Positions 1 to 7,954 of a DNA stretch of 64,000 nt are shown here, piece by piece. The DNA lies in the NCBI GenBank assembly GCA_038405435.1, contig JBBYHZ010000008.1; one strand, given 5' to 3'. The position numbers and the translations under genes were made by a program. Below the pieces are notes generated by a model. It searched no databases. It was not told where the DNA came from and saw only the letters and a list, made by a program, of their open reading frames with translations. The stretch's first letter is position 1, and every line of letters starts with the position of its first letter. Source of the DNA: Dryocola clanedunensis_A (GTDB lineage: Bacteria > Pseudomonadota > Gammaproteobacteria > Enterobacterales > Enterobacteriaceae).

Positions 1-61
1 TTTGCATCCGGAGATGCTGAGATATCAATCCTGCGAGTGCCCACACAGATTGTCTGATAAA

Positions 62-74
62 TTGTTAAAGAGCA
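62..74 (-). promoter_or_regulatory. rrn leader boxA antitermination site
   Basis: Read on the minus strand this is TGCTCTTTAACAA, the boxA element of enterobacterial ribosomal RNA leaders, which binds NusB-NusE and makes the transcript resistant to Rho. The text that follows towards position 1 also looks like the spacer leading to a 16S gene. The mature 16S sequence is not in the window, so the operon itself lies off the left edge and is transcribed leftwards. Confidence 0.9.
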
Positions 75-113
75 GTGAGTTACGCGCTTTCGCTTGCTAA
101 CTCGAGGTGGCGT

Positions 114-141
114 ATATTACGCTTTCCTCTTTCAGAGTCAA
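114..141 (-). promoter_or_regulatory. rrn P2 promoter
   Basis: On the minus strand there is a -35 TTGACT (136-141) and a -10 TAATAT (114-119) separated by 16 bases. It sits about 100 bases downstream of P1 and upstream of boxA, which is the usual tandem arrangement of rRNA promoters. The GC-rich text after the -10 is typical of stringently controlled promoters. Confidence 0.85.
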
Positions 142-211
142 GCGTTTATTTTCGCTTTCGTCTGACTGACGGGCCGGTTTGTAAGCCGTTGTGCCGTGTC
201 AGTGGAGGCGC

Positions 212-239
212 AGTATAGGGATTTTTCGGAGGCTGACAA
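212..239 (-). promoter_or_regulatory. rrn P1 promoter
   Basis: On the minus strand there is a -35 TTGTCA (234-239) and a -10 TATACT (212-217) with a 16-base spacer. A GCGCC discriminator follows, as expected for growth-rate and ppGpp control. The A/T-rich stretch at about 241-280 fits an UP element. FIS sites would be expected further upstream, close to or inside the end of gmhB, but I cannot call them by eye. Confidence 0.85.
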
Positions 240-294
240 CCCCTATTTTCAAAATAATATTCAACCGCGTGTTTTTTAATCGTTACGTTGATTT

Positions 295-855
295 TTAGCG
301 CGATTTGATGGCTTTCGGCAGGTCGGCAAGGCTATTAATGACTAGATCCGCTGCTGCTTCACCTTCCTCAGTGACTGGTTTACCGGTACGCACCAGCACT
401 TTAGTGCCAACCTGGGCTGCCGCGGCCGCCTGCATATCTTCCAGTTTGTCACCAACCATATAAGAAGAAGCCATATCGATGTTCAGGTACTCGCTTGCGG
501 TCAGTAACATGCCCGGCTGCGGCTTGCGGCAGTCGCAGCTCTGACGGAACTCTTCTACTACGGCTTCCGGATGGTGCGGACAATAGTAGATGCCATCGAG
601 ATCAACACCTCGGTCGGCCAGAGACCAGTCCATCCACTCGGTCAGGTTTTCGAAATCATCTTCTGTGAACATACCGCGTGCGATGCCGGACTGGTTAGTA
701 ACCAGCACCAGCGCGTAGCCCATCTCTTTTAATTCACGCATCGCATCAATGACGCCATCGATGAATTCAAACTGGTCAACTTCATGCACGTAGCCATGAT
801 CGACATTAATAGTGCCATCACGGTCGAGAAAAATAGCGGGAACGGACTGTGCCAC
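295..855 (-). CDS. gmhB: D-glycero-beta-D-manno-heptose-1,7-bisphosphate 7-phosphatase
   Basis: This HAD-family phosphatase removes the C7 phosphate of heptose bisphosphate in ADP-heptose synthesis for the LPS inner core, in the cytosol. The 186-residue protein has the nucleophile motif DRDGT near residues 11-15, a VTNQSG motif II near 51-56, the zinc-binding Cys/His loop (CPHH, then CDC) near 92-109, and the late GDKLED acid motif. The start is GTG, read as Met, with AGGAG a few bases upstream. It is divergent from metN and directly precedes the rRNA promoters, the same adjacency as gmhB-rrnH in E. coli. It is a few residues shorter at the C-terminus than the E. coli protein. Confidence 0.95.
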   Translation of the reverse strand: MAQSVPAIFLDRDGTINVDHGYVHEVDQFEFIDGVIDAMRELKEMGYALVLVTNQSGIARGMFTEDDFENLTEWMDWSLADRGVDLDGIYYCPHHPEAVVEEFRQSCDCRKPQPGMLLTASEYLNIDMASSYMVGDKLEDMQAAAAAQVGTKVLVRTGKPVTEEGEAAADLVINSLADLPKAIKSR

Positions 856-943
856 GGGGTAACTCCTGAAACTGAATAATTGCGCCTAGTATCGCATGAT
901 TTCGGTATTCGGGAACAAGAGAGCATCACGCCCCGATTGATTT

Positions 944-967
944 AGACGTCTGGATGCCTTAACATCC
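944..967 (+). promoter_or_regulatory. probable MetJ operator of metNIQ
   Basis: AGACGTCT at 944-951 is a perfect met box. It is followed immediately by GGATGCCT and TAACATCC, which look like degraded tandem 8-mers; MetJ with S-adenosylmethionine binds such arrays cooperatively. It lies about 80 bases before metN, so methionine repression of the importer is the obvious inference. An A/T-rich -10-like stretch lies near 1021-1036. Confidence 0.75.
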
Positions 968-1044
968 ATATCGATGACGGTCATCACCCGCCATCGGCAG
1001 AAGAAAATGCCACGGCTAACCTATATACGATAATAAATAACCTA

Positions 1045-2076
1045 ATGATTAAACTTTCAAACATCACCAAAGTGTTCCAGCAGGGGAATCGCAGCATACA
1101 GGCGTTGAACAACGTCAGTCTGCACGTGCCTGCCGGGCAAATTTATGGCGTGATTGGCGCATCCGGCGCGGGTAAAAGTACCCTGATCCGTTGTGTGAAC
1201 CTGCTTGAACGTCCAACCGAAGGTTCCGTTCTTGTTGATGGTCAGGAGCTGACCGCGCTGTCTGAAGGTCAATTGACCAAAGCGCGTCGCCAGATTGGCA
1301 TGATTTTCCAGCACTTCAATTTACTGTCATCACGCACCGTGTTCGGCAACGTGGCTTTGCCGCTGGAGCTGGACAATATGCCGCGTGAAGAGATTAAGCG
1401 TCGCGTTAGCGAACTTCTGGATCTTGTCGGCTTAAGTGAAAAGCATGACGTCTACCCTGCCAATCTTTCTGGCGGCCAGAAGCAGCGAGTTGCAATCGCC
1501 CGTGCGCTGGCGAGCAATCCTAAGGTTCTGCTGTGTGATGAAGCCACCAGCGCGCTGGATCCTGCAACCACCCGTTCAATTCTTGAATTGCTGAAAGATA
1601 TTAATCGTCGTCTTGGATTAACGATTCTGTTAATCACCCATGAAATGGACGTCGTGAAGCGCATCTGTGACTGCGTTGCGGTCATCAGCGACGGCGAGCT
1701 GATTGAGCAGGATACGGTGAGCGAAGTGTTCTCCCATCCTAAGACTCCGCTTGCCCAACAGTTTATCCAGTCCACGTTGCATCTGGATATCCCTGAAGAC
1801 TACGCCAGACGTCTGAGCGCAGAAAAGCGCGATGACGTTGTGCCTTTACTGCGTATGGAGTTTACAGGTCAGTCAGTAGATGCTCCTCTGCTTTCAGAGA
1901 CGGCCCGCACTTTTAATGTAAACAGCAATATTATCAGCGCGCAGATGGATTACGCCGGTGGCGTGAAGTTCGGCATCATGCTTTGTGAAATGCACGGTGC
2001 GCAAAACGACACGGAAGCCGCTATTGCCTGGCTGAAAGAACAACATGTAAAAGTAGAGGTGCTGGGCTATGTCTGA
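1045..2076 (+). CDS. metN: D/L-methionine ABC importer, ATP-binding subunit
   Basis: Cytoplasmic ATPase of the MetNIQ methionine importer. The 343 residues contain Walker A (GASGAGKST, 38-46), the signature LSGGQ near 140, Walker B (VLLCDEA) just after 160 and the H-loop histidine (ITHE). A C-terminal NIL domain from about 265 onwards is the part that in E. coli binds methionine and inhibits transport when the cell is replete. Its stop overlaps the metI start by 8 bases, giving translational coupling. It is first in the metNIQ operon. Confidence 0.97.
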   Translation: MIKLSNITKVFQQGNRSIQALNNVSLHVPAGQIYGVIGASGAGKSTLIRCVNLLERPTEGSVLVDGQELTALSEGQLTKARRQIGMIFQHFNLLSSRTVFGNVALPLELDNMPREEIKRRVSELLDLVGLSEKHDVYPANLSGGQKQRVAIARALASNPKVLLCDEATSALDPATTRSILELLKDINRRLGLTILLITHEMDVVKRICDCVAVISDGELIEQDTVSEVFSHPKTPLAQQFIQSTLHLDIPEDYARRLSAEKRDDVVPLLRMEFTGQSVDAPLLSETARTFNVNSNIISAQMDYAGGVKFGIMLCEMHGAQNDTEAAIAWLKEQHVKVEVLGYV

Positions 2077-2722
2077 GCCAATGATGTGGTTGCTGCTTAA
2101 GGGCGTTTATGAAACGCTGGCGATGACGTTTGTATCCGGTTTCTTCGGCTTTGTGATTGGCCTGCCGGTTGGCGTACTGCTGTATATCACCCGCCCGGGG
2201 CAGATTAGCGCGAATGCGAAGCTGTATCGCAGCATGTCGGCGCTGGTGAACATCTTCCGTTCGATCCCTTTCATTATCTTGCTGGTATGGATGATTCCGT
2301 TTACCCGCGCTATCGTCGGAACCTCCATTGGGCTACAGGCCGCTATCGTGCCGTTAACCGTAGGCGCCGCACCGTTCATCGCTCGTATGGTGGAAAACGC
2401 GCTGCTGGAGATCCCCTCAGGCCTTATCGAAGCCTCCCGCGCGATGGGAGCAACACCTATGCAGATTATCCGTAAGGTTCTGCTGCCTGAAGCAATGCCG
2501 GGTCTGGTGAACGCCGCGACCATTACGCTCATCACACTGGTTGGCTATTCCGCAATGGGCGGTGCCGTAGGCGCTGGCGGTTTGGGTCAGATTGGTTATC
2601 AGTACGGTTATATCGGTTATAACGCCACCGTAATGAATACGGTATTAGTGTTATTGGTGGTATTGGTGTATTTAATTCAGCTATCTGGCGATCGTATCGT
2701 CCGGGTCGTAACTCACAAATAA
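2069..2722 (+). CDS. metI: D/L-methionine ABC importer, permease subunit
   Basis: Inner-membrane permease of the methionine importer, 217 residues with about five hydrophobic segments. The cytoplasmic EAA loop, which docks on MetN, is visible near residues 110-135 (EASRAMGATPMQIIRKVLLPEA). It overlaps metN by 8 bases and is followed 44 bases later by metQ, so the three genes form one transcript. Confidence 0.96.
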   Translation: MSEPMMWLLLKGVYETLAMTFVSGFFGFVIGLPVGVLLYITRPGQISANAKLYRSMSALVNIFRSIPFIILLVWMIPFTRAIVGTSIGLQAAIVPLTVGAAPFIARMVENALLEIPSGLIEASRAMGATPMQIIRKVLLPEAMPGLVNAATITLITLVGYSAMGGAVGAGGLGQIGYQYGYIGYNATVMNTVLVLLVVLVYLIQLSGDRIVRVVTHK

Positions 2723-2766
2723 GACGTTCAACACAACATCGTTTTTTACTCAAGTAAGGAAGGGAT

Positions 2767-3582
2767 ATGTCTTTTAAATTTAAAACCTTTGCAGCTGTTG
2801 GTGCTTTGATTGGTTCGTTGGCTCTGGTGGGTTGTGGTCAGGACGAAAAAGATCCGAACCACATTAAAGTGGGCGTTATCGTGGGTGCCGAACAGCAGGT
2901 TGCTGAAGTTGCTCAGAAAGTCGCTAAAGAGAAGTATGGCCTGGACGTTGAGCTGGTCACCTTTAACGACTACGTGCTGCCAAACGAAGCGCTGAGCAAA
3001 GGCGATATCGACGCGAATGCCTTCCAGCACAAACCTTACCTGGATCAGCAGATCAAAGATCGTGGCTATAAGCTGGTTTCCGTGGGCAGCACCTTCGTTT
3101 ACCCAATCGCCGGCTATTCCAAGAAAATCAAATCTCTGGATGAGCTGCAGCCTGGCGCGCAGATTGCCCTGCCAAACGACCCAACCAACCTTGGCCGTTC
3201 TCTGCTTCTGCTGCAAAAACAGGGTCTGATCAAACTGAAAGATGGTGTTGGTCTGCTGCCAACCGTTCTGGACGTAACCGAGAACCCAAAAAACCTGAAG
3301 CTGGTTGAGCTGGAAGCACCGCAGCTGCCACGTTCACTCGATGACGCGCAGATTGCTCTGGCCGTTATCAACACCACTTACGCAAGCCAGATTGGCCTGA
3401 CGCCTGCGAAAGACGGCATCTTCGTAGAAGATAAAGATTCTCCATACGTTAACCTGATCGTTGCTCGCGAAGACAACAAAGACGCGGAAAACGTGAAGAA
3501 ATTCGTGCAGGCATACCAGTCTGACGAAGTTTACGAAGCGGCAAACAAAGTCTTCAACGGCGGCGCGGTGAAAGGCTGGTAA
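2767..3582 (+). CDS. metQ: methionine-binding lipoprotein
   Basis: Substrate-binding component of MetNIQ, 271 residues. The N-terminus has a charged start, a hydrophobic core and a lipobox LVGC with the modified Cys at 23, so the mature protein is anchored by lipid to the inner membrane and faces the periplasm. The body is that of the NlpA/MetQ family (VGVIVGAEQQV, FQHKPYLDQQ). A clear AAGGAAGG ribosome site precedes the ATG. A strong terminator follows the gene. Confidence 0.96.
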   Translation: MSFKFKTFAAVGALIGSLALVGCGQDEKDPNHIKVGVIVGAEQQVAEVAQKVAKEKYGLDVELVTFNDYVLPNEALSKGDIDANAFQHKPYLDQQIKDRGYKLVSVGSTFVYPIAGYSKKIKSLDELQPGAQIALPNDPTNLGRSLLLLQKQGLIKLKDGVGLLPTVLDVTENPKNLKLVELEAPQLPRSLDDAQIALAVINTTYASQIGLTPAKDGIFVEDKDSPYVNLIVAREDNKDAENVKKFVQAYQSDEVYEAANKVFNGGAVKGW

Positions 3583-3615
3583 GTTTCCTTTCTGCCCTTT
3601 TTGCGTAAATAATCT

Positions 3616-3643
3616 AAGACGGGCTCATGCCCGTCTTGTTATT
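3616..3643 (+). terminator. metNIQ terminator
   Basis: A perfect 9-bp stem (AAGACGGGC / GCCCGTCTT) with a TCAT loop, followed by a T-rich tail, 33 bases after the metQ stop. Confidence 0.88.
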
Positions 3644-3695
3644 TGTGCAAGAGATTGCTTCAATAATCCCGGTTTTCATTCATTGAGGAAAAATT

Positions 3696-4100
3696 ATGCG
3701 TGCTTTACCGATCTGTTTAGTAGCAGTCCTGCTGAGCGGCTGTTCTGTGTTAGACAGATCCCCCGTTGAACCCGTCCAAAGCACTGCAACCCCAGCCAAA
3801 GCAGAACCTGCTAAACCTAAGGCCACGCGCCCGGCTCCGGTAAAAATCTATACCAATGCAGAAGACCTGGTCGGCAAACCATTCCGCGACTTGGGTGAAG
3901 TAAGCGGTGACTCCTGTCAGGCGACCAACCAGGACTCACCACCGAATATGCCCACTGCGCGTAAGCGCCTGCAGATTAACGCCTCTAAAATGAAGGCTAA
4001 CGCCGTTCTGCTGCACAGCTGTGAAGTCACCAGCGGCACGCCGGGCTGTTACCGCCAGGCCGTTTGCGTCGGATCTGCCCTGAACGTTTCGGCTAAATGA
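3696..4100 (+). CDS. rcsF: Rcs stress-sensing outer-membrane lipoprotein
   Basis: RcsF senses LPS and peptidoglycan damage and relieves IgaA repression of the Rcs phosphorelay. The 134-residue protein has a lipobox LSGC (lipid Cys 16), then a Pro/Ala/Lys-rich linker (about 22-48) that in E. coli is threaded through outer-membrane barrels. The folded domain carries Cys 74, 109, 118 and 124, the same four positions that form the two non-consecutive disulfides of the E. coli protein. Its stop overlaps the trmO start as ATGA. Confidence 0.96.
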   Translation: MRALPICLVAVLLSGCSVLDRSPVEPVQSTATPAKAEPAKPKATRPAPVKIYTNAEDLVGKPFRDLGEVSGDSCQATNQDSPPNMPTARKRLQINASKMKANAVLLHSCEVTSGTPGCYRQAVCVGSALNVSAK

Positions 4101-4804
4101 CAGCATTTAGCTTTGAGCAAATTGGTGTCATCCGCTCGCCTTATAAAGAGAAGTTTGCCGTTCCGCGCCAGCCCGGTCTGGTAGCGGATGGCGGCGGCGA
4201 GCTGCATCTCCTGCCGCCGTACAACCAGGCTGATGCCGTACGCGGTCTGGAAGGTTTTAGCCACCTGTGGCTGCTCTTCGTCTTCCATCAAACGATGGAA
4301 GGCGGCTGGCGTCCTACCGTGCGCCCTCCCCGTCTGGGCGGCAACGCGCGTATGGGCGTGTTTGCTACCCGCTCAACCTTCCGTCCAAACCCAATCGGCA
4401 TGTCGCTGGTCGAGTTAAAGGGCGTTCGCTGCCATAAAGATCAGGTGATTCTGCAGCTTGGCAGCCTGGATTTAGTCGACGGCACGCCGATTGTCGACAT
4501 CAAGCCTTATCTTCCCTTCGCAGAAGCGCTACCGGATGCCGTTGCGGGCTATGCTCAAAGCGCCCCGGAAGCAGATATGCCGGTTTATTTCACGGCTGAA
4601 GTCGAACACCTACTGGCAAAGCACGACAAACGTTACCCTAATATTGCGCGTTTTATCTCCCAGGTACTGGCGCAGGACCCACGCCCGGCTTATCGTAAAG
4701 GTGAGGACGTGGGGAAAACCTATGCCGTTGCGCTGCTGGATTTCAACGTTCGCTGGCGCGTCACCGAGCAGGGTTCTGAAGTGTTTGCCGTTGAAGCACG
4801 CTAA
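4097..4804 (+). CDS. trmO: tRNA (t6A37) N6-methyltransferase
   Basis: TrmO (older names TsaA, YaeB) uses S-adenosylmethionine to methylate t6A37 of threonine tRNAs to m6t6A. The 235-residue protein has the single-sheet UPF0066 barrel: IGVIRSPYKEKFAVPRQ at the start, then the conserved ATRSTFRPNPIG and LDLVDGTPIVDIKPY motifs in the middle, and a C-terminal extension. Translation is coupled to rcsF by a 4-base overlap. Confidence 0.95.
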   Translation: MTAFSFEQIGVIRSPYKEKFAVPRQPGLVADGGGELHLLPPYNQADAVRGLEGFSHLWLLFVFHQTMEGGWRPTVRPPRLGGNARMGVFATRSTFRPNPIGMSLVELKGVRCHKDQVILQLGSLDLVDGTPIVDIKPYLPFAEALPDAVAGYAQSAPEADMPVYFTAEVEHLLAKHDKRYPNIARFISQVLAQDPRPAYRKGEDVGKTYAVALLDFNVRWRVTEQGSEVFAVEAR

Positions 4805-4821
4805 TTTATCGCCCTTCTCTT

Positions 4822-4848
4822 TTGACATCCCTGCCACACTGGTAAACT
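4822..4848 (+). promoter_or_regulatory. probable proS promoter
   Basis: A consensus -35 TTGACA (4822-4827) is followed after 15 bases by TAAACT (4843-4848). The spacer is short, so the exact -10 is uncertain, but this is the best sigma-70 match in the 113-base gap before proS. Confidence 0.55.
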
Positions 4849-4917
4849 AAACCACTTTTTTTGAAGCAGGCTGCTCGTGCAGCCGGTTATCCGTCGTTCA
4901 AATGGAACCGTAACAAC

Positions 4918-6636
4918 ATGCGTACTAGCCAATATCTGCTCTCCACGTTAAAGGAGACACCAGCCGACGCCGAAGTCATCAGCCATCAGTTGATGCTGCG
5001 CGCCGGGATGATCCGCAAACTGGCCTCCGGTTTATACACCTGGCTGCCGACAGGTTTGCGCGTTCTGAAGAAAGTCGAGAACATCGTGCGTGAAGAGATG
5101 AACAACGCCGGTGCCATCGAGCTATGTATGCCCGTTGTTCAGCCCGCAGATTTATGGCAGGAGAGCGGACGCTGGGAGCAGTACGGCCCGGAGCTGCTGC
5201 GCTTTGTCGATCGTGGCGATCGTCCGTTTGTACTCGGCCCAACTCACGAAGAAGTGATCACCGACCTGATCCGTAACGAGCTGAGCTCCTACAAACAGCT
5301 GCCGCTGAACTTCTTCCAGATCCAGACCAAATTCCGCGACGAAGTTCGCCCACGCTTTGGCGTGATGCGCTCCCGTGAATTCCTGATGAAAGATGCTTAC
5401 TCTTTCCATACCACTCAGGAATCACTGCAGGAAACTTACGACGCGATGTATCAGGCCTACAGCAAAATCTTCACCCGCATGGGTCTGGATTTCCGTGCTG
5501 TTGAAGCCGATACCGGCTCTATCGGCGGCAGCGCCTCCCATGAGTTCCAGGTTCTGGCTCAGAGCGGCGAAGATGACGTTATCTTCTCTACCGAATCTGA
5601 CTTCGCGGCGAACATCGAATTTGCTGAGGCAGTTGCTCCGGCAGCGGGTCGCGCGGAACCGACTGCGGAAATGACGCAGATCGATACCCCTAATGCAAAA
5701 ACCATCGCTGAGCTGGTCGAGCAGTTCAACCTGCCGGTTGAGAAAACCGTCAAGACGCTGATGGTTAAAGCAACCGAAGGCAGCGCCTACCCGCTGGTTG
5801 CGCTGCTGGTTCGTGGCGATCACGAATTGAACGAAGTGAAAGCAGAAAAACTGCCGCAGGTTGCCAGCCCGCTGACATTTGCTACCGAAGCAGAAATTCG
5901 TGCCGTGGCCAATGCAGGCCCTGGTTCTCTTGGCCCGGTTGGCCTGTCTATTCCTGTGGTGGTTGACCGCACCGTTGCTGCGATGAGCGATTTCGCCGCA
6001 GGTGCAAACATCGATGGCAAGCACTTCGTGGGCATTAACTGGGAGCGCGACGTCGCCCTGCCAGAAGTCGCGGATATCCGTAACGTGGTGGAAGGCGATC
6101 CAAGCCCGGACGGTAAAGGCACGCTGCTGATTAAGCGCGGTATCGAAGTGGGTCACATCTTCCAGCTCGGCACCAAGTACTCTGAAGCGATGAAAGCTTC
6201 GGTACAGGGAGAAGACGGTCGTAACCAGACGCTGACCATGGGCTGCTACGGTATTGGGGTAACCCGCGTTGTGGCTGCGGCTATTGAGCAGAACAACGAC
6301 GAGCGCGGCATTCTGTGGCCGGACGCCATTGCACCGTTCCAGGTGGCCATTCTGCCAATGAACATGCACAAATCTTTCCGCGTGAAAGAACTGGCGGAAG
6401 AGCTGTACGCGACCCTGCGCGCCAAAGGCATTGACGTGCTGATGGACGATCGCAAAGAGCGTCCGGGCGTGATGTTTGCGGATATGGAGCTGATTGGCAT
6501 TCCGCATACCGTGGTTATCGGCGACCGTAACCTCGATAGCGAAGAAGTTGAATACAAAAATCGCCGCGAGGGCGAGAAGCAGATGATTAAGACCGGCGAA
6601 ATCATTGATTTCCTGCTGGGCCAGATCCAGCGCTAA
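4918..6636 (+). CDS. proS: prolyl-tRNA synthetase
   Basis: Class II aminoacyl-tRNA synthetase that charges tRNA-Pro; 572 residues, as in E. coli. The start is the ATG giving MRTSQYLLSTLKE; the open frame extends 57 bases upstream to a TTG, but that segment has no family similarity. Visible parts are the class II motifs (motif 2 FRDEVRPRFGVMRSREFLMKDAYSF near 140-165), an inserted YbaK-like editing domain at about 225-405 that clears Ala-tRNA-Pro, and the C-terminal anticodon-binding domain. It stands alone, with its own promoter and terminator. Confidence 0.97.
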   Translation: MRTSQYLLSTLKETPADAEVISHQLMLRAGMIRKLASGLYTWLPTGLRVLKKVENIVREEMNNAGAIELCMPVVQPADLWQESGRWEQYGPELLRFVDRGDRPFVLGPTHEEVITDLIRNELSSYKQLPLNFFQIQTKFRDEVRPRFGVMRSREFLMKDAYSFHTTQESLQETYDAMYQAYSKIFTRMGLDFRAVEADTGSIGGSASHEFQVLAQSGEDDVIFSTESDFAANIEFAEAVAPAAGRAEPTAEMTQIDTPNAKTIAELVEQFNLPVEKTVKTLMVKATEGSAYPLVALLVRGDHELNEVKAEKLPQVASPLTFATEAEIRAVANAGPGSLGPVGLSIPVVVDRTVAAMSDFAAGANIDGKHFVGINWERDVALPEVADIRNVVEGDPSPDGKGTLLIKRGIEVGHIFQLGTKYSEAMKASVQGEDGRNQTLTMGCYGIGVTRVVAAAIEQNNDERGILWPDAIAPFQVAILPMNMHKSFRVKELAEELYATLRAKGIDVLMDDRKERPGVMFADMELIGIPHTVVIGDRNLDSEEVEYKNRREGEKQMIKTGEIIDFLLGQIQR

Positions 6637-6656
6637 CTCTCTCTTCACAAACAAAA

Positions 6657-6681
6657 AGGCCCTGCTATGCAGGGCCTGATT
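6657..6681 (+). terminator. proS terminator
   Basis: A perfect 9-bp stem (AGGCCCTGC / GCAGGGCCT) with a TAT loop, 20 bases after the proS stop. The T-tail is weak (TGATT), while the minus-strand side reads into TTTTT, so the structure may serve the opposite strand better. Confidence 0.75.
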
Positions 6682-6685
6682 CAGC

Positions 6686-6769
6686 GGTGGATGGCGCTTA
6701 CGCTTATCCACCCTATAAAACCCAGGCTCTAACTCTTTATCGTAGGTCGGATAAGCGTAGCGTCATCTT
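6686..6769. repeat. REP/BIME-like inverted repeat pair
   Basis: Two REP-like units face each other. The first is at about 6687-6712 and is palindromic itself (GGTGGAT / ATCCACC). The second, at 6742-6769, contains GGATAAGCGTAGCGTCATC. They lie between the convergent ends of proS and nlpE. The second unit is almost the same as one at 38482-38502, so this is a dispersed family. Confidence 0.7.
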
Positions 6770-6802
6770 CCCCCACAAAACCTGAGCTTCCACTCTTTAT
6801 CC

Positions 6803-7498
6803 TCAATTTGAGCAATCTTTCCCGGCTTCAAACTTCGCGGACTTATCGGCCACCAGCGTTTTTTGCAGTTCGCCGCTGTCCGGGTTGGCCTCAAGCGTGA
6901 AGTGCGCCTCTACTTTCAGCAGCACCGGCTGCATATCTTTGCCACGGGCGGCAGCATAACCACGTTCCAGCTCAGCGTTGCTGGTTACCGCAAAAGTACG
7001 GCCTGTTGCGCAGTCCTGGAAGATAGCGGCGTCAGCCATGTATTTGTACATCCCTTTCATAGCCATTGGCGTAGCTGGTAACGCATCACGCGTTGGCTGC
7101 AGCGTGTAGTTAAGCTGGGACTCTATCGGATTACCTTCGATGTCGAGCATCTCCAGCGCGTCACCCTTCGGACGGAAGTAGCGTTTTTCACCGTCACTTT
7201 CGGTCAGCACTAGTTTATCTGCCGTACGCGCCCAGCTTCCGTAAGAAGCAAATACCGAAGGAGATGCCGCGCCCTGATATCGCTGATTCATGACCCAGGT
7301 GCCGTCCTTCTCGAGGAACAACGACGTTTCTATTCCTTCGCAGTCTGCACAGGGCAGTAAGCCTTTATAGCTCTGCTGCATTGGCTTGAGTTCAGCGGCC
7401 TGAGCTGGCTGCAGCGTCTGGACTTCGGCGCGGTTGTTACAGCCAAAAAGCGCAAACAGGCTAAAAGCAGCCGCTGCGGGTAAGAGTAATTTCTTCAT
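6803..7498 (-). CDS. nlpE: envelope stress lipoprotein, Cpx activator (CutF)
   Basis: NlpE is an outer-membrane lipoprotein that activates the Cpx response on surface contact and on lipoprotein trafficking or disulfide defects. The 231 residues show a lipobox LFGC (Cys 20), the conserved CADC pair (Cys 50 and 53) in the N-terminal barrel, and a second Cys pair further on (QDCATG, and KDC at the end), whose disulfide state is the Cpx cue in E. coli. The C-terminus is slightly shorter than in E. coli. The yaeF gene that lies next to it in E. coli is absent. Confidence 0.95.
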   Translation of the reverse strand: MKKLLLPAAAAFSLFALFGCNNRAEVQTLQPAQAAELKPMQQSYKGLLPCADCEGIETSLFLEKDGTWVMNQRYQGAASPSVFASYGSWARTADKLVLTESDGEKRYFRPKGDALEMLDIEGNPIESQLNYTLQPTRDALPATPMAMKGMYKYMADAAIFQDCATGRTFAVTSNAELERGYAAARGKDMQPVLLKVEAHFTLEANPDSGELQKTLVADKSAKFEAGKDCSN

Positions 7499-7534
7499 CG
7501 TCTGTTCCTTATGCTGATGACCTGACAGCCCCTG

Positions 7535-7954
7535 TCATTCTGGGCGTCGGACTTTACCGCGTAATGATTTTGTCGTCGACTTCTGCGACTTTGAGGCCAG
7601 CCTGCGCTCTTTTGAGGCCCGCGTTGGCCGGGTCGCCCTGCGGCTTTTCTGCTCTGCGGTTAATTCTTTTATCAAAGAGACCAGGCGGGCAACGGCGGCC
7701 TCGCGGTTCATCTCCTGACTCCGGTATTCCTGTGCTTTTATGACCACCACGCCGTCCGGCGTAATCAAATGGTGGCTGGCCGCAAGCAGCCGCTCTTTAT
7801 AATATTCAGGCAGGCTGGAGGTGCGAATGTCAAAACGCAGGTGAATCGCCGTCGAGGTTTTATTCACGTGCTGACCACCCGCTCCCTGCGCCCGAATAGC
7901 CGTGATCGTCACTTCCTGATCGGGAATTTCTACCGATCGTGAAATCGCGATCAT
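7535..7954 (-). CDS. arfB: alternative ribosome-rescue peptidyl-tRNA hydrolase
   Basis: ArfB (YaeJ) releases peptides from ribosomes stalled without a stop codon. The 139-residue protein has the release-factor catalytic motif GGQ at 26-28 and no codon-recognition domain. The C-terminal tail (about 103-139) is rich in Lys/Arg/Ser/Thr and would enter the empty mRNA channel. Its ATG shares one base with the yaeQ stop (TAATG), so it is translated after yaeQ by coupling. Confidence 0.96.
   Translation of the reverse strand: MIAISRSVEIPDQEVTITAIRAQGAGGQHVNKTSTAIHLRFDIRTSSLPEYYKERLLAASHHLITPDGVVVIKAQEYRSQEMNREAAVARLVSLIKELTAEQKSRRATRPTRASKERRLASKSQKSTTKSLRGKVRRPE

Noticed and set aside
4861..4917. 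N-terminal extension of proS from a TTG
   Set aside because: Not conserved, and it overlaps the proS promoter region; the ATG at 4918 matches the family start.
5422..6711. 429-codon minus-strand open frame opposite proS
   Set aside because: Fully antisense to proS; the His/Asn/Gln-rich translation is typical of the reverse frame of a GC-rich gene.
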